In this document: positions 63,555 through 64,000 of the stretch, one piece after another
Layout of the letters: each line of letters starts with the position of its first letter
Numbering within the stretch: position 1 is the first letter of the stretch
Assembly (NCBI RefSeq): GCF_001613425.1
Contig: NZ_BDCI01000008.1
Location: 1-64,000 of the forward strand
Source: Nocardia vulneris
Lineage (GTDB): Bacteria; Actinomycetota; Actinomycetes; Mycobacteriales; Mycobacteriaceae
Direction of reading: 5' to 3'
Length of the DNA: 64,000 nt
The notes under the pieces: model-generated
The model's input: the letters and a program-made list of their open reading frames with translations, nothing else
What the model was told of the DNA's origin: nothing
The model's database searches: none
Program-made: the position numbers and the translations under genes

Positions 63555-63737
63555 GCAGCGGTCGGGTTGCCGCTGGAGGTCGGCCACGGCTGAACCGACG
63601 CGAGGCCGCCCAGATCCGTAGCAGGCGCCGGGTCTACGCCGCGTCGGAGTGTGGATAATCCGGTTGACCCGGCTCGAGCGGATGCCCATGCTGGGGGCAT
63701 GCGTTTGCTCGTCTATGGCTGTTGATCTGTCCGGACG

Positions 63738-64000
63738 GTGCTGGCCCGGCTGACGGGTAGCACCGGAACAGTTCGTTCCCTCGCGGTTCGCGTGGTGCTC
63801 TTCAAGGGCATCGGTGAGCTGATTCCGTTCTATGCGGTGTACGCCCTGCTGTTCGCCGAGCACGGGCTGAGCACGGGGCAGATCTCGTCGCTGTTCGCGA
63901 TCTGGTCGGTCACCGCGTTCCTGCTCGAGGTGCCCTCGGGCGCGTGGGCCGATACCGTCTCGCGCCGGGCGCTGCTCGTCCTCAGCGGTGTCCTGCTGAC
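63738..64000 (+). CDS. MFS transporter, N-terminal part
   Basis: 88 codons, open to the window end. It begins MLARLTGSTGTVRSL and has TM-like VVLFKGIGELIPFYAVYALLF, then the motif A region EVPSGAWADTVSRRALLVLSG. The start GTG at 63738 is the first candidate after a stop at 63723-63725. Upstream region 63555-63737 is non-coding. Subfamily not determined. Confidence 0.8.
   Translation, partial: MLARLTGSTGTVRSLAVRVVLFKGIGELIPFYAVYALLFAEHGLSTGQISSLFAIWSVTAFLLEVPSGAWADTVSRRALLVLSGVLL

Overview
The window is high-GC actinobacterial chromosome, most likely Nocardia or a close mycolic-acid relative. The evidence is a secreted AroQ-gamma chorismate mutase, LysX, a PE-PPE-EspG trio, an LCP cell-wall ligase, an IdeR-type iron box, and a gene content and order (serS, septum-formation protein, metallopeptidase, phosphatase, pheA, DUF2470, ferritin, glpQ1, DUF4328, sodA, gltD/gltB) that, from memory, follows the Mycobacterium tuberculosis Rv3834c-Rv3859c interval with rearrangements and insertions. 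No phage, IS element, CRISPR array, rRNA or tRNA was seen.

Layout. 1-8.5 kb: a membrane DUF4129 pair, a TetR/MFS efflux pair with two palindromic operators, a membrane adenylate cyclase, a DUF4407 protein and secreted chorismate mutase. 8.5-15.8 kb: gltBD behind a ~390-nt leader that holds a 5-codon ORF and a three-way-junction fold. 16-24.6 kb: cutinase, small secreted and membrane proteins, phosphatase, Uma2 nuclease, lysX, S4 protein, RraA, DUF5313, SRPBCC. 24.6-28 kb: a minus-strand operon, DUF6474 - membrane protein - YcnI - CopC - CopD, for copper. 28-36.3 kb: TM0106 nuclease, htpG, methyltransferase, two SDRs, DUF4352 lipoprotein-like protein, TetR. 36.4-40.6 kb: a manganese and oxidative-stress neighbourhood, with a GDT1-type exporter under a yybP-ykoY Mn riboswitch, a SodA with Mn-type residues, and MsrA. 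41-47.6 kb: rhodanese, DUF4328, GDPD, DUF5926, an 18-residue peptide gene, two tandem ferritins (one with a damaged ferroxidase centre) and LCP. 47.9-53.5 kb: a DGPF/ECF42 sigma pair, CPBP protease, DUF2470 with an iron box, pheA, phosphatase. 53.5-56.7 kb: a triple ~173-bp repeat and an orphan PE-PPE-EspG cassette. 56.8-64 kb: metallopeptidase, septum-formation protein, aldehyde dehydrogenase, serS, a GGDEF-EAL protein and the start of an MFS gene.

A feature of the whole window is leaderless initiation. More than twenty genes have a TANNNT-type -10 box ending 6-8 nt before an ATG or GTG, and many tightly packed genes overlap by GTGA. I used both features to choose starts.

The best candidates for undescribed biology are the gltB leader, the 18-aa peptide gene with its own promoter, operator-like palindrome and terminator, the ferroxidase-defective ferritin beside a normal one, the triplicated 173-bp element next to the PE-PPE-EspG cassette, and the 95-bp inverted repeat after sodA.
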